Shown: positions 24,627 to 34,522, numbered from the stretch's first letter. The stretch is DNA of 57,066 nucleotides from an uncultured Collinsella sp. (GCA_900762015.1 CAAFEX010000114.1:1-57066); one strand, 5' to 3'. The notes: generated from the sequence alone by a model not told the origin. Made by a program: numbers and translations.

Positions 24627-24697
24627 TCCAAAACCTGCGCGCTCGCCATCCCAAAACTGGGTAGAAGAAAGCCAAAACGCAATCGCAGGAGGTCAAC

Positions 24698-25576
24698 ATG
24701 ACTGCAGAAGATAAGGCAAAGAACGCCGGCAAGGTCGCGCTCGTCCTGGAGGGCGGTAGTTTTCGCGGGCAGTTTACTGCGGGCGTGCTCGACGTTCTCA
24801 TGGAGGCCGGCGTCGAGATTCCGGCGGTATATGGCGTATCGGCCGGCGCCCTCAACGGCGTGAACTACAAGTCGCACCAGATCGGCCGTGCCAACCGCAT
24901 CAACCTGGCTTTCTGCAACGATAGCCGCTTCATGGGCGCCGCATCGTTTGCGTCCACGGGCTCCATTGTGGGTTACGACTTCATCTTCAACGATGTCCAG
25001 GACCGCCTGGATCCCTTTGACAGCGAGACGTTCGACGCGAGCCCCATCGAGATGTTCGCCGTCGCGACGGACATGCTCTTTGGAACCGCCACGTATCTCC
25101 CGGTCAAAAGCGCCGTGCTTGACCTCGATGCCGTGCGCGCCTCGACGTCGCTGCCGCTGGTGACGCCGCCGGTCGAGATTGACGGGCACAAATACGTCGA
25201 CGGCGGCGTGGCCGATTCGGTCCCCATCGAGCATGTGCTCGAGGAGGCGGGCTTCGATCGCGCGGTTGTCATTGTCACGCAGGACCGCTCGTACGAGAAA
25301 AAGCCCTACGAGTTTATGCCCGCCGCGCGCGCCCGCTATGCCGACTACCCCTATCTGCTCGAGGCTATCGAGACGCGCCACGACCGTTATAACATCCAGC
25401 GCATGCATCTGTGGAAGTATGAGCGCGAGGGCCGTGCGCTGGTCGTTGCTCCGCAAAAGCCGGTCGAGGTCGGCCATGTCGAGCACGATTCGGCAAAGCT
25501 TTTGGACCTGTATATCCAGGGCCGTCAGGAGGCAAAGCGCCTGCTCGCGGAAATCCAAGAGTTCGTTGAGCGCTAG
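24698..25576 (+). CDS. Patatin-like phospholipase family protein
   Basis: A 292-residue serine hydrolase of the bacterial patatin group (RssA/YjjU-like). The glycine-rich oxyanion segment LEGGSFRGQF, the nucleophile elbow GVSAG with Ser48, and the catalytic aspartate in YVDGGVAD (Asp168) are all present, so it should be active on ester-linked lipids. No signal peptide or membrane span is seen; it acts inside the cell. ATG 24698 follows CAGGAGGTCAAC. It stands alone. The physiological substrate is not known for most members. Confidence 0.92.
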   Translation: MTAEDKAKNAGKVALVLEGGSFRGQFTAGVLDVLMEAGVEIPAVYGVSAGALNGVNYKSHQIGRANRINLAFCNDSRFMGAASFASTGSIVGYDFIFNDVQDRLDPFDSETFDASPIEMFAVATDMLFGTATYLPVKSAVLDLDAVRASTSLPLVTPPVEIDGHKYVDGGVADSVPIEHVLEEAGFDRAVVIVTQDRSYEKKPYEFMPAARARYADYPYLLEAIETRHDRYNIQRMHLWKYEREGRALVVAPQKPVEVGHVEHDSAKLLDLYIQGRQEAKRLLAEIQEFVER

Positions 25577-25677
25577 CGATAGCGAACCCTCAAAAAAATG
25601 ACAACAGCTAAAGAGCTGGAAAAATCACGGCTCGTGGATGACATGTGCAGAAACTCTGGTCGGAGCCAAAATACCTG

Positions 25678-25705
25678 TTGACTCGTACGGCGAGCGGGGT
25701 AATAT
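25678..25705 (+). promoter_or_regulatory. Promoter of rplM-rpsI
   Basis: TTGACT (25678-25683), 16 bases, TAATAT (25700-25705). The transcript would start near 25712. Confidence 0.8.
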
Positions 25706-25711
25706 GGACGG

Positions 25712-25771
25712 GTTACTTGCAGAGCCCCGTGAATCTCTGTAACAACACGTACTGTACATGGAGGAGTCTAA
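25712..25771 (+). promoter_or_regulatory. rplM leader hairpin
   Basis: The 60-base leader contains GTTACTTGCAGAG and CTCTGTAAC facing each other around CCCCGTGAAT, a stem that could be bound by L13 for feedback control. This is inferred from position and shape only. Confidence 0.4.
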
Positions 25772-26215
25772 GTGATTTCGAAATCGACTCACTACGCCAA
25801 GCAGGGCGAGGTCCAGCGCAACTGGGTTCTCGTCGACGCCGATGGTGCTGTCCTGGGCCGTCTTGCCACCCAGATCGCAATGATCCTGCGCGGTAAGAAC
25901 AAGCCCCAGTTCACGCCCAACAGCGACTGCGGCGACTTCGTTGTCGTCATCAACGCCGATAAGGTCCAGCTTACCGGTAACAAGGCCGACACGAAGACCT
26001 ATTATCGCCACAGCGGCTACAATGGCGGCCTCAAGGCTGAGAGCTTCCGCCAGGCTATGGAGAAGCACCCGGAGAAGGTCATCGAGCGCGCCGTTCGCGG
26101 TATGCTGCCCAAGACCACCCTCGGCCGTGCCCAGATGACCAAGCTTAAGGTCTACGCTGGTGCCGAGCATCCGCATGCTGCCCAGAACCCCACGAAGATT
26201 GAGCTGGAGGCTTAA
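25772..26215 (+). CDS. rplM: 50S ribosomal protein L13
   Basis: A 147-residue L13, an early-assembling protein of the large subunit. It starts at GTG 25772 behind CATGGAGGAGTCTAA. Family landmarks: RNWVLVDADGAVLGRLA, ILRGKNKPQFTPNSDCGDFV, YYRHSGYNGGLK, and RAVRGMLPKTTLGRAQM followed by LKVYAGAEHPHAAQNP. It is two bases from rpsI in the conserved rplM-rpsI operon. Confidence 0.98.
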   Translation: MISKSTHYAKQGEVQRNWVLVDADGAVLGRLATQIAMILRGKNKPQFTPNSDCGDFVVVINADKVQLTGNKADTKTYYRHSGYNGGLKAESFRQAMEKHPEKVIERAVRGMLPKTTLGRAQMTKLKVYAGAEHPHAAQNPTKIELEA

Positions 26216-26217
26216 AG

Positions 26218-26613
<396 letters not shown>

Positions 26614-26644
26614 GGTTTTATCTCCTTTCGAGATACAATGTACA

Positions 26645-26685
26645 AGCGGGGCCTGCCGATTCCTCGGCGGGTCCCGCTTTTTTTT
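26645..26685 (+). terminator. rplM-rpsI terminator
   Basis: AGCGGGGCCTGCCGA (26645-26659), loop, TCGGCGGGTCCCGCT (26663-26677), then a run of eight T. One mismatch in the stem. Confidence 0.9.
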
Positions 26686-26734
26686 CGACTAGGGTGGGCG
26701 GTTGTATATCGCCTGCTAGGGAAGGAGCAATCCT

Positions 26735-28072
26735 ATGCCCCAGAACATCTTCGGTACCGATGGCGTCCGTGGCGTCGCCAATGCCGACCTCTCGTGCGAC
26801 CTCGCGTTTCGCCTGGGCCGCGCGGCGACCAAGTTCCTTGGTCCGGATATTTGCATCGGCCGCGACACGCGCCTTTCGGGCACCATGCTCGAGAGCGCTC
26901 TGACCGCCGGCATTATGGCCGAGGGCGGCCGTCCGCATTGCTGCGGCGTCATTCCCACGCCCGCCGTAGCGCTGCTCACTGTTCAAAACGAGCTCGACGG
27001 CGGCATTGTCATCTCCGCTTCGCACAATCCGCCGGAGTTCAACGGCATCAAGTTCTTTAGCCGCAAGGGCATGAAGCTTCCCGACGCGGTCGAGGAAGAG
27101 ATCAGCGCCTGGGTCATGTCCGAGGAAGCCATGGCTGCCGACACGCTGCCGACCGGTGCCGGCGTGGGCCACATCATCAAGATGAAGGACGCCCGCAAGG
27201 CATACGTCGACCACGCCATCGATACGCTTGATGGCCTGAGGCTTGATGGCCTGGTCGTTGCCGTCGACTGCGGTCACGGTGCTTCCTGCCAGACTACGCC
27301 CGCCGCGCTGCAGCGCCTGGGTGCCACGGTCCATGCCATCAACACCGATTACTGCGGCACTGACATTAACGTCGAGTGCGGCTCCACTCACCTTGAGCCC
27401 CTGCGCGAGCTCGTGCTGCGCACCCACGCCGATATCGGCCTGGCCCACGACGGCGACGCCGACCGTGTGCTGTTCGTGGACAGCGAGGGCAACGAGATCG
27501 ACGGCGACTACATCCTGGCTATCTGCGGTTCTGACCTCGCCGCCCGCGGCAAGCTCGCCAACTCCGAGATCGTCTCGACCGTCATGTGCAACCTGGGCTT
27601 CTCCATCGCTATGAAGGAGCAGGGCTTCGAGATGGTCCAGACCGCCGTGGGCGACCGCTACGTTCTGGAGCGCATGCTCGCGGACGGCGCCGTCATCGGC
27701 GGCGAACAGTCCGGCCACATCATCTTCCTGGAGCACAATACCACCGGCGACGGCCTGGTGACGGCTCTGCAGCTGCTGGCCGTGCTCAAGCGCACCGGTC
27801 GCACCCTCACCGATCTTGCCGGTATCATGAAGAAGTACCCGCAGGTACTCGTCAACGTGCATTCCGACAACAAGGCCGGTCTGGACGATTGCCAGCCCAT
27901 CTGGGATGCCGTCGCTGCTGCCGAGAAGGAGCTTGACGGCCGCGGCCGCATTCTGGTGCGCCCGAGCGGCACCGAGCCGCTGGTCCGCGTGATGGCCGAG
28001 GCCGAGACGCATGAGCTGACCCAGCGCGTTGTCGACGACATCGTCGAGGTTGTCAAGCGCGAACTTCCCTAA
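26735..28072 (+). CDS. glmM: Phosphoglucosamine mutase
   Basis: A 445-residue enzyme that converts glucosamine-6-phosphate to glucosamine-1-phosphate for UDP-GlcNAc and so for peptidoglycan. FGTDGVRG opens it, the phosphoserine loop is VISASHNPPEFNG (Ser96), the metal loop is AHDGDADRVLFVD, the sugar loop GGEQSGHI, and the phosphate loop RPSGTEPLVRVM. All key residues are in place and length fits the family. ATG 26735 follows GGGAAGGAGCAATCCT. A PTS IIA gene and nagB lie downstream, so amino-sugar supply and breakdown cluster here. Confidence 0.97.
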   Translation: MPQNIFGTDGVRGVANADLSCDLAFRLGRAATKFLGPDICIGRDTRLSGTMLESALTAGIMAEGGRPHCCGVIPTPAVALLTVQNELDGGIVISASHNPPEFNGIKFFSRKGMKLPDAVEEEISAWVMSEEAMAADTLPTGAGVGHIIKMKDARKAYVDHAIDTLDGLRLDGLVVAVDCGHGASCQTTPAALQRLGATVHAINTDYCGTDINVECGSTHLEPLRELVLRTHADIGLAHDGDADRVLFVDSEGNEIDGDYILAICGSDLAARGKLANSEIVSTVMCNLGFSIAMKEQGFEMVQTAVGDRYVLERMLADGAVIGGEQSGHIIFLEHNTTGDGLVTALQLLAVLKRTGRTLTDLAGIMKKYPQVLVNVHSDNKAGLDDCQPIWDAVAAAEKELDGRGRILVRPSGTEPLVRVMAEAETHELTQRVVDDIVEVVKRELP

Positions 28073-28143
28073 TGGTCAAAAACGGGTGCCAAGTGGTAAA
28101 CTGTTAAGGTTATTTTGATTGATTGGTATGTCCGAGGGGGAGC

Positions 28144-28641
28144 ATGTTCACTAAAGTCCTAAGGTCTTTTGGTATGCGTGGTCGAGTCCTTACGCTGGAT
28201 GCTCCCATCTCGGGCGACGTTATTCCGCTTTCCGAGGTAAATGACCAGACGTTTGCCACCGGCCTTTTGGGCCAGGGCGTGGCGATTCAGCCCACCGGAA
28301 CGCGTGTGATTGCACCGGCTGATGCCAAGGTCGAGGCCATTTTTCCTACGGGACACGCCGTTGCGCTTAACACGGTCGATGGCTTGGACGTGCTCATCCA
28401 CGTTGGTTTGGATACCGTTCAGCTCGAGGGCAAGCACTTTACCGTACATGCGCAAGTGGGTGACATCGTCCATAAGGGCGATGTGCTCATTGAGTTCGAT
28501 CGCGAGGCAATTGCTGCCGAAGGCTACGATGTGACGGTTCCCATCTTGGTGTGCAACTCCGTTGAGTTCTCGAGCATCAAGGGCTCCGTTGGCGTGCATG
28601 TCGAAGAGATGGACCAACTCATCGTTGCTCGCGAGCGCTAG
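28144..28641 (+). CDS. crr: Glucose-type PTS enzyme IIA
   Basis: A 165-residue EIIA(Glc)-like protein. ATG 28144 follows CCGAGGGGGAGC. GRVLTLDAPISGDVIPLSEV is the N-terminal signature. His71 in FPTGHAVAL and His86 in DVLIHVGLDTV correspond to the paired active-site histidines; the second is the phosphorylated one. It is a free single-domain IIA with no IIB/IIC next to it, so it may serve several sugar permeases and act as a signal of PTS flux. It lies between glmM and nagB. The gene symbol is by analogy. Confidence 0.88.
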   Translation: MFTKVLRSFGMRGRVLTLDAPISGDVIPLSEVNDQTFATGLLGQGVAIQPTGTRVIAPADAKVEAIFPTGHAVALNTVDGLDVLIHVGLDTVQLEGKHFTVHAQVGDIVHKGDVLIEFDREAIAAEGYDVTVPILVCNSVEFSSIKGSVGVHVEEMDQLIVARER

Positions 28642-28681
28642 CAAGTGCACGTGGCCATTAGCCTACAATTCAAACACGTTT

Positions 28682-28714
28682 ACGGAGGGCGCCCTTGAAA
28701 GAGGACGCCCTCCG
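28682..28714 (+). other. Hairpin in the crr-nagB gap
   Basis: ACGGAGGGCG and CGCCCTCCGT pair around a 13-base loop, with no T tract. The rest of the 28642-28912 gap is GC-rich with further small stems (GGCAAG/CCTTGCC near 28861-28886), giving nagB a possible structured leader. I see no known riboswitch. Confidence 0.45.
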
Positions 28715-28912
28715 TGGCAAGATGAGATTTGTCCGAAGCTAAACAGCTTTGGGTCACCGTGGACGGGCAGGGGCCTCGACGCGGCTAGACACGAGACACA
28801 TACATTACGCGACCTCGCCCTGGTGGCCGCACACGTTGGTTGCGGCCGACGCGGGCCGCGGGCAAGTGCTTGTAAGGGAGCCTTGCCTCTCTTGTACGAG
28901 AAAGGACGCGTA

Positions 28913-29641
28913 ATGAAGATCATTAAAGCTAAAGACTACGAGGATATGAGCCGCAAGGCCGCCAATATTATCTCGGCGCAGGTTATCCTCAAGCCCGACT
29001 GTGTGCTGGGCCTTGCCACCGGCTCCACCCCGATCGGTGCCTACAAGCAGCTCGCTGCTTGGTACAAGAAGGGCGACGTCGACTTTGCCGAGGTCAGCAC
29101 CTACAACCTGGACGAGTATCGCGGCCTTTCGCATGACGATCCCCAGAGCTATCATTACTTCATGCGCGAGAACTTCTTCGATCACATCAACATCGACCTG
29201 AACAACACGCATGTGCCCGACGGTTCCAACCCCGACGCCGCCGCTGCCTGCTCTGAGTACGACAAGATTGTCGCCGACGCCGGTTACCCGGATCTGCAGC
29301 TGCTCGGCATTGGCAACAACGGCCACATCGGCTTCAACGAGCCCGATGACCACTTCTCCAAGGGTACGCACTGCGTCGACCTCACCGAGAGCACCATTCA
29401 GGCCAACAGCCGCCTGTTCGACAGTATCGACGATGTTCCCCGTCAGGCCTACACCATGGGCACTCAGACCATCATGTATGCCCGCATGATCCTGGTTGTC
29501 GCCAACGGCGAGGCCAAGGCTCAGGCCGTGCATGACATGTGCTATGGTCCGGTTACGCCCGAGTGCCCGGCTTCGATCCTGCAGCTGCACACCAACTGCG
29601 TTGTCGTTGCCGACGAGGCCGCCCTTTCGCTCTGCGAGTAG
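28913..29641 (+). CDS. nagB: Glucosamine-6-phosphate deaminase
   Basis: A 242-residue NagB that turns glucosamine-6-phosphate into fructose-6-phosphate and ammonia. ATG 28913 (MKIIKAKDY) follows GAAAGGACGCG; an in-frame start far upstream is excluded by lack of homology. LGLATGSTPIGAYK binds the phosphate, YNLDEYRGL carries the catalytic Asp, and GIGNNGHIGFNEP carries the catalytic His. The length is the short Gram-positive form without the allosteric C-terminus of E. coli NagB. It runs opposite to GlmM in flux, and the two are separated only by the PTS IIA gene. Confidence 0.97.
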   Translation: MKIIKAKDYEDMSRKAANIISAQVILKPDCVLGLATGSTPIGAYKQLAAWYKKGDVDFAEVSTYNLDEYRGLSHDDPQSYHYFMRENFFDHINIDLNNTHVPDGSNPDAAAACSEYDKIVADAGYPDLQLLGIGNNGHIGFNEPDDHFSKGTHCVDLTESTIQANSRLFDSIDDVPRQAYTMGTQTIMYARMILVVANGEAKAQAVHDMCYGPVTPECPASILQLHTNCVVVADEAALSLCE

Positions 29642-29673
29642 CGCGAATCCTGCAGCTCGACATAGCCTTGCCT

Positions 29674-29701
29674 AAGGCCTCCGCTTTGCGGGGGCCTTTT
29701 T
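29674..29701 (+). terminator. nagB terminator
   Basis: AAGGCCTCCGC (29674-29684), TTT, GCGGGGGCCTT (29688-29698), then T. One wobble. Confidence 0.85.
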
Positions 29702-30089
29702 GCTATCCTTTTCTGCCCACTTGACCAAAATCTTGCCGCAAGCTTGACGAATACCGGATGTCCAACAGCTTGATTCATTCCATACCAGATTCTATGCAAA
29801 AATGCCACTAGAAGGTCGTAGACGGTAGCGGGTGCTAGGCGAGTTGAATGACATGGCTGGACCTTGTTCATCTGCGTTACACTGCCGCTTAGATGGGACA
29901 AGCTGACAAGCTCATTTACCTGCTTAAAGACCGATTAGTCGGGGGATTAATAACAATCGGCCCTCGCTGTACAAAAACTTGCCGCTTTCGTACCAAAAGA
30001 CAACCTAAAACATAAGGTCGCTCTATTCATAGCGCGGCTTGTATGGTCTTGCGGCTACAGTGTCCATACGGTCGAGTTGAGGAGCGGGC
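29702..30089. other. Gene-free 388-base upstream region of the large regulator
   Basis: AT-richer than its surroundings. A short dyad CCGATT (29931-29936) / AATCGG (29955-29960) and a TTGACG at about 29741 are the only signals noted. I cannot assign a promoter with confidence. It probably holds the control region of the 999-residue regulator. Confidence 0.35.
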
Positions 30090-33089
30090 ATGGTAAACGA
30101 TTTGAGCTGTATAGACGACCTCGAACTGATGCCGCTGGGCGGAGGCTATATGGTGCGACGCGAACGCTTGATGAATGAGCTTATCGCCAAGGGCCGAAAG
30201 GCCGGCATCGTGGTTCTTTATGCGCCCGACGGGTTTGGGAAGACCTCGGTGCTGCTGCAGTACACCCATGAGGTTAAATGCGACCCAACGCGAGGCCCCG
30301 TGCGGATTATCGAGGCCGATCGCGCCATTGGGCGCGAGGTGTTTATGCAGCTCGAGGTGGTTACCGAAGAACTCAAAGATAAACCGCACTCCCTTATCGC
30401 GATTGATAATGTGCCAAACCTCGATCAGCACGATACCGAAGACCTCATCGACAGGATTCGCGGCCTGCGCGCTATGGGGGTTGGGGTCTTTATCTCCTGC
30501 CGTCCTTCAAATCGTCAGCTGATTCATGGGCTGGGCGATTCGGTTAAGATCAATGCGCAGATGCTCAAGGTGCATGCCTATGAGTATTCGGCGTGGGCAT
30601 CGGCGTTTTCGATCAGCACATCGCTCGACTTCTATCAGCTCACGCAGGGCGTGCCCGAGCTCGTTTCGGCATTGCAGACGGGTCTGTATGGCCAAGGCGA
30701 CGTAGCCGGCCTGCTCGAAAACGAGATTGTCAACGTATATGGCGCGGCACTTGCCGATCTGGCTTCGCTCGACAATAATGCGCTGTTTTGCGTGGCATGT
30801 CTCATGGTTTTGATGGGCGAGGGCAATATCGCAGAACTCGAGGCTTGCGGGGTGAGGCTGTCGATGGTCGACCAGTCCTATTTTGTACGCGACTACCCGA
30901 TCTTTGGCTTGGATCCCGCCGAGCGGAGTTTTACGTGTCTGGGCACGGAGGATAACGGACGCTTGCGCTTGCGTAAGTTGGTGGCCGAGGTTCGCCCCGA
31001 ACTTGTTCCGAGGGCGGCCCGGATTTTGCTTAAGGCGGGCCGATGCGATGCGGCGATGGGCCTGGCGGACGCCTTTTTGGACCGTGAAGCGGTCCTTGAA
31101 CTTGCTGGGCAGTATGGGGTCGATCTGGCTCTGACGGGGCACGGGGCCGATATCTGCCGAGCAGCGCTGGGCACGATCGATGCCGACGATCCGGCTCCAG
31201 AGCCAACGCCTGCCGAAGCGCTTGGCGTATATCTGGCAGCGGTCAGCGTGTCCAATACAAAGCTCGCTCGCTATATGGCATCGGTCATCGAGCGCGGGGG
31301 CGAACGGGCGGCCTGCGAAATAGACCCTGTTTCATGGAGGGTGGCCCAGACGCTGACGGCTGTTTGCTATGGGGACAACGGGCTTGGGCTTCCTACGAAC
31401 CTGGCCGTGCCAGAAATCGAGACATTCTATACCGCACTCGATATGTTGTCTGCGCATATCGAGGTCAAGCGGTGCCTGACCGAGCGGGGAGATGACGGCG
31501 GCGTTCTACAGCAGCTCAAAACGAGCAAGGCCTACGACTGCGAGCTCGACCTCGCGGGGATTGTTATACGGGCCGATAGTATGCTGGTGGAGCTCTTTGA
31601 CGGGTCGTTTGCGGGAACCGACGAGCGCGACGACGAGATGACGGTGGTGCGGGAGGCGCTCGACGTACGCGGGCTTAAGGCGATGGCTATCTGGGTGCGC
31701 ATGGTGTTGGCGGCACGGCGGCTCCTTTCCGGCTTGCCGGTAACCGACGACGCGGCGTTCAACGAGCTCGATCGTTTTGCTGTGCGCATGCGCGACAACC
31801 AGATTCAGCTGTTTGGCCTGTTGCTAGAAGGCTGGCAGTCGCTGGCAGAGGGACGGCCGGTTAATGCAAAGTTCCGTGCGGTCCAAGTGCTCAAACTTGC
31901 CGAGGAGTCGATTGCGTACATGCGCGATAACGCATTGCTGCTGGAGCGCGCGGCGTATCTGCGAAATACATCGATGGTTTCGGTGCGCGAGGAAGCGGAG
32001 CTACTCGATATAAGCCAGACGCAGGTTGGTGGCGCAGAAGCCTGGATGGTGGCGCTGCATTTGGCCTGTGCGGGCCGAGACAGCGATCTTGCGGCCTGGA
32101 TGTCCATGAATCGTGCGGGGATTCTAGAGCCATCGTATCGGCTCTTTGCGCGCCTTGCCATGCATTGTCTGGGCGAGCCGGCGGCCAGGATACGCAAGAA
32201 GCTTCCCGTGCGCGAGCTGTCGCGGTACTCGCTGCGCGACGATTTGGAAGGGGAGGGCGAGCGCCTGTTCCAGGCCGGCGAGGTTGAAGCCGTTGATACC
32301 ATCGACCATATCGAGATTCGCATGTTCGGTGCGTTTCGCGCCGAGCGCGACGGGTTTCCCATCACGGACAAAATGTGGCGCCGCAAGAAGGCGGCGACGC
32401 TTGCCGAGCGGCTTGCGCTGGGCATGGATGCGCTCGTCGATCGTGAGACGCTGGCCATGGAGCTGTGGCCCCATGCCGAGTTCAATAGCGCCCGCAACAA
32501 CCTGTACTCGACGATATCGCGCTTGCGGTCGGCTTTGGGGCCGACGCCGGATGGCAAGTCATGCGTGCTCATCCAAAATGAATGCATTGGGCTCAACGGC
32601 GACTACGTCAAGACCGATGTACGGCTGTTTGACCAGATAAGCCGCGAGGTTTTGGGAAATCGCACGGGTGCGCGCGGGCCCCATCTGGTCGAGTTGTGCC
32701 TTAAGATTGAGCAGCTTTATGCCGGACCGTTGTATGTTCCCAATGGCTGTAATCCCACCTACTTTTTGCGCATGCGGCGCATTATGCAGTCAAAGTACAT
32801 CGATTGCATGATTAAGGGAGCAAATGCCGCTCTAGAAGAAAACGATCTGCAGTCGGCGATTTGGCTGGCGGAGTCGGGGCTTCGGCAGGAAACGGCGCGT
32901 GAGGATATGGTGCGCTGCGCCATGCGCGTCTACAGTGCGGCGGGGCGACGGCGCGATATCGTCGAGCTGTACAGCGGGCATATGCACCATCTGAGGGAGC
33001 AGGTCAATGGCGTGCCCGAGCCCGAGACGCGGCACCTATACGAGCGCTTGGTGGAGGGGCGGCTCAATCGCGTGCTGGTCGAGCGATAA
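30090..33089 (+). CDS. Large ATPase regulator with SARP-like C-terminus
   Basis: A 999-residue regulator. Residues 40-60 carry a Walker A site (APDGFGKT, 45-52), with Walker B in LIAIDNVPN (about 109-117), as in MalT/LuxR-type STAND ATPases. The middle 500 residues look helical and repeat-like. From about 738 (IEIRMFGAFRAERDGFPI) there is an OmpR-like winged helix (LAMELWPHAEFNSARNNLYS, then ISRLRSALG) and then a bacterial transcriptional activation domain (IEQLYAGPLYVPNG to the C-terminus), the pair that defines SARP regulators. ATG 30090 follows GAGGAGCGGGC. Its target and ligand are unknown; it has no operon partner. Such proteins usually activate a nearby or surface-related gene set. Confidence 0.85.
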   Translation: MVNDLSCIDDLELMPLGGGYMVRRERLMNELIAKGRKAGIVVLYAPDGFGKTSVLLQYTHEVKCDPTRGPVRIIEADRAIGREVFMQLEVVTEELKDKPHSLIAIDNVPNLDQHDTEDLIDRIRGLRAMGVGVFISCRPSNRQLIHGLGDSVKINAQMLKVHAYEYSAWASAFSISTSLDFYQLTQGVPELVSALQTGLYGQGDVAGLLENEIVNVYGAALADLASLDNNALFCVACLMVLMGEGNIAELEACGVRLSMVDQSYFVRDYPIFGLDPAERSFTCLGTEDNGRLRLRKLVAEVRPELVPRAARILLKAGRCDAAMGLADAFLDREAVLELAGQYGVDLALTGHGADICRAALGTIDADDPAPEPTPAEALGVYLAAVSVSNTKLARYMASVIERGGERAACEIDPVSWRVAQTLTAVCYGDNGLGLPTNLAVPEIETFYTALDMLSAHIEVKRCLTERGDDGGVLQQLKTSKAYDCELDLAGIVIRADSMLVELFDGSFAGTDERDDEMTVVREALDVRGLKAMAIWVRMVLAARRLLSGLPVTDDAAFNELDRFAVRMRDNQIQLFGLLLEGWQSLAEGRPVNAKFRAVQVLKLAEESIAYMRDNALLLERAAYLRNTSMVSVREEAELLDISQTQVGGAEAWMVALHLACAGRDSDLAAWMSMNRAGILEPSYRLFARLAMHCLGEPAARIRKKLPVRELSRYSLRDDLEGEGERLFQAGEVEAVDTIDHIEIRMFGAFRAERDGFPITDKMWRRKKAATLAERLALGMDALVDRETLAMELWPHAEFNSARNNLYSTISRLRSALGPTPDGKSCVLIQNECIGLNGDYVKTDVRLFDQISREVLGNRTGARGPHLVELCLKIEQLYAGPLYVPNGCNPTYFLRMRRIMQSKYIDCMIKGANAALEENDLQSAIWLAESGLRQETAREDMVRCAMRVYSAAGRRRDIVELYSGHMHHLREQVNGVPEPETRHLYERLVEGRLNRVLVER

Positions 33090-33092
33090 AAA

Positions 33093-33121
33093 ACGGGCGC
33101 CCGAAGTACTTGGGCACCCGT
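33093..33121 (-). terminator. yhbY terminator
   Basis: ACGGGTGCCC and GGGCGCCCGT on the minus strand, followed by TTTTTT; one C-A mismatch. It lies just past the regulator stop on the plus strand and could serve both directions. Confidence 0.8.
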
Positions 33122-33157
33122 AAGCTTGCTATGTGTTGGCTCGCCGATCACTGGCTC

Positions 33158-33457
33158 TTAGACGAGCTTGATCTTCTCGATGTCCTTGCGCGAGGACTCG
33201 CGATACAGCGAGAACTTGCGGCCGATAACCTGGACGACATCGGCGTGGCAACGCTCGGCGAGCTCCTCGGCGGCCTCGCGGGCGGAAAGGCTGGAGCCAT
33301 CGAGCACGGAGCACTTAACGAGCTCGTGCTTCTCTAGGTAGGCGACCGTCTGCTCGACGGTGCCCTCGTTGACGTCGGACTTGCCGATGATGATGGCGGG
33401 GTTGAGGTGATGGGCCATGCTGCGAAGCTGCTTGACCTGTGCTCCTGTCAGTGCCAT
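33158..33457 (-). CDS. yhbY: YhbY-family RNA-binding protein (CRM domain)
   Basis: A 99-residue single CRM-domain protein that associates with pre-50S ribosomal particles. LTGAQVKQLRSMAHHLNPAI, then IGKSDVNEGTVEQ, and a later VVQVIGRKFSLYRES are diagnostic, including the GxxG-like loop IIGKSD. Length is normal. It is a single gene with its own terminator and a start preceded by AGAAAGCGAGAACCC, an ordinary, weak binding site. Confidence 0.93.
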   Translation of the reverse strand: MALTGAQVKQLRSMAHHLNPAIIIGKSDVNEGTVEQTVAYLEKHELVKCSVLDGSSLSAREAAEELAERCHADVVQVIGRKFSLYRESSRKDIEKIKLV

Positions 33458-33615
33458 GGGTTCTCGCTTTCTATGTATGGGGCGCCCCGCGACGGGGCCT
33501 TAATCTACGTGAGCTGTCCCACGATAGCGCAGGAACGGCGCGGTGTGGAGCGCGTTTGCCCAGTTCAAAAAGAATGCGGATGCCGAGTGAGTGGGCGGTG
33601 CGGGCTGCGAACAGG

Positions 33616-34503
33616 CTATGAGCTGGGCGCAGAGACCGGCTCCCATGCAATAAACGCCCAACGAACCTTGCGGACATGATCGAGCATATAGCGCCCCTGC
33701 GGCACGCCCTTGGAGCCCGGCTCACCGGCATGGGGGTTCTCAATCATGTGTTGAGCGATATAGTCGCGCAGGCGGTCAACCTTATCTTCGTTACCGTGCT
33801 CGAGCATGCGGGAGAAGTCTGCCACGCCCGCCTCAAGGCTATCGAAAGTATCGCGACGAGGCGATTCAAAGTATGTAACCTGCGGCAACGCACCCATCTG
33901 AATGAGGATATTAAAAGCATACACAAAGCCATTACTGCAGGTAACCGAGGCACCGATGGCGTTCATCAAGTGCAGATCATAGCGCGGGCTGGAGTTGGCG
34001 ACCATCGTGACAGCGCAACGCCGACGAGCCGTACGGTCAAGCTTGACAAGTGCGCCTTTTAGGTTGGTCGTGGTGACAGAGCGACTGGCAAAGGCAACAT
34101 CCACCGCTTTCGCGACCGGTCCAACCAAATCCCAATCATCATCCCAAGCAAGCTCAAGCGGCGTTATGCGCCCCTCGAGCCCGTAGTACTCAATGCCGGC
34201 ATCAAGGGTGCCCAACATAGCGGGGGAGAAGTCGGCTGCAATCACAGGATGCCCAGCCTGAGCAAGCGGAATGGCAATCGACCCAGCCCCACACCCCATA
34301 TCAAGCACGGATTCACCAGGCTTTAACGCCAACAGCTTCATAAAGTCCCGGGCATACGGAGCAGTCTCAAGCGGCCGAAAATGCCGAGCCCTTTTATCCC
34401 ACTCAAAAGAATCATCAGCCCGATGCCGAGCGGCCTGCAGACGCATCCATTCGCCATTCCAATCCGCAGAAAGCAGCTCAGCGCGAGCATCCCCATCAAC
34501 CAC
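33616..34503 (-). CDS. Class I SAM-dependent methyltransferase
   Basis: A 295-residue methyltransferase. I place the start at GTG 34503, seven bases after AGGAGG; the longer frame to 34563 would translate a terminator hairpin into a false hydrophobic leader. ESVLDMGCGAGSIAIPLAQA is motif I (SAM binding), VIAADFSPAMLG motif II, and ITPLELAWDDDW precedes motif IV. The C-terminal half (SRSVTTTNLKGALVKLD) is the substrate part and is not recognised. It lies between a terminator on its upstream side and yhbY. The substrate is unknown. Confidence 0.85.
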   Translation of the reverse strand: MVDGDARAELLSADWNGEWMRLQAARHRADDSFEWDKRARHFRPLETAPYARDFMKLLALKPGESVLDMGCGAGSIAIPLAQAGHPVIAADFSPAMLGTLDAGIEYYGLEGRITPLELAWDDDWDLVGPVAKAVDVAFASRSVTTTNLKGALVKLDRTARRRCAVTMVANSSPRYDLHLMNAIGASVTCSNGFVYAFNILIQMGALPQVTYFESPRRDTFDSLEAGVADFSRMLEHGNEDKVDRLRDYIAQHMIENPHAGEPGSKGVPQGRYMLDHVRKVRWAFIAWEPVSAPSS

Positions 34504-34522
34504 GGGCCAACCTCCTAGCAAC

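Noticed and set aside
28642..28912. glmS-type ribozyme or known riboswitch before nagB
   Set aside because: No conserved core sequence is visible; only generic GC-rich stems.
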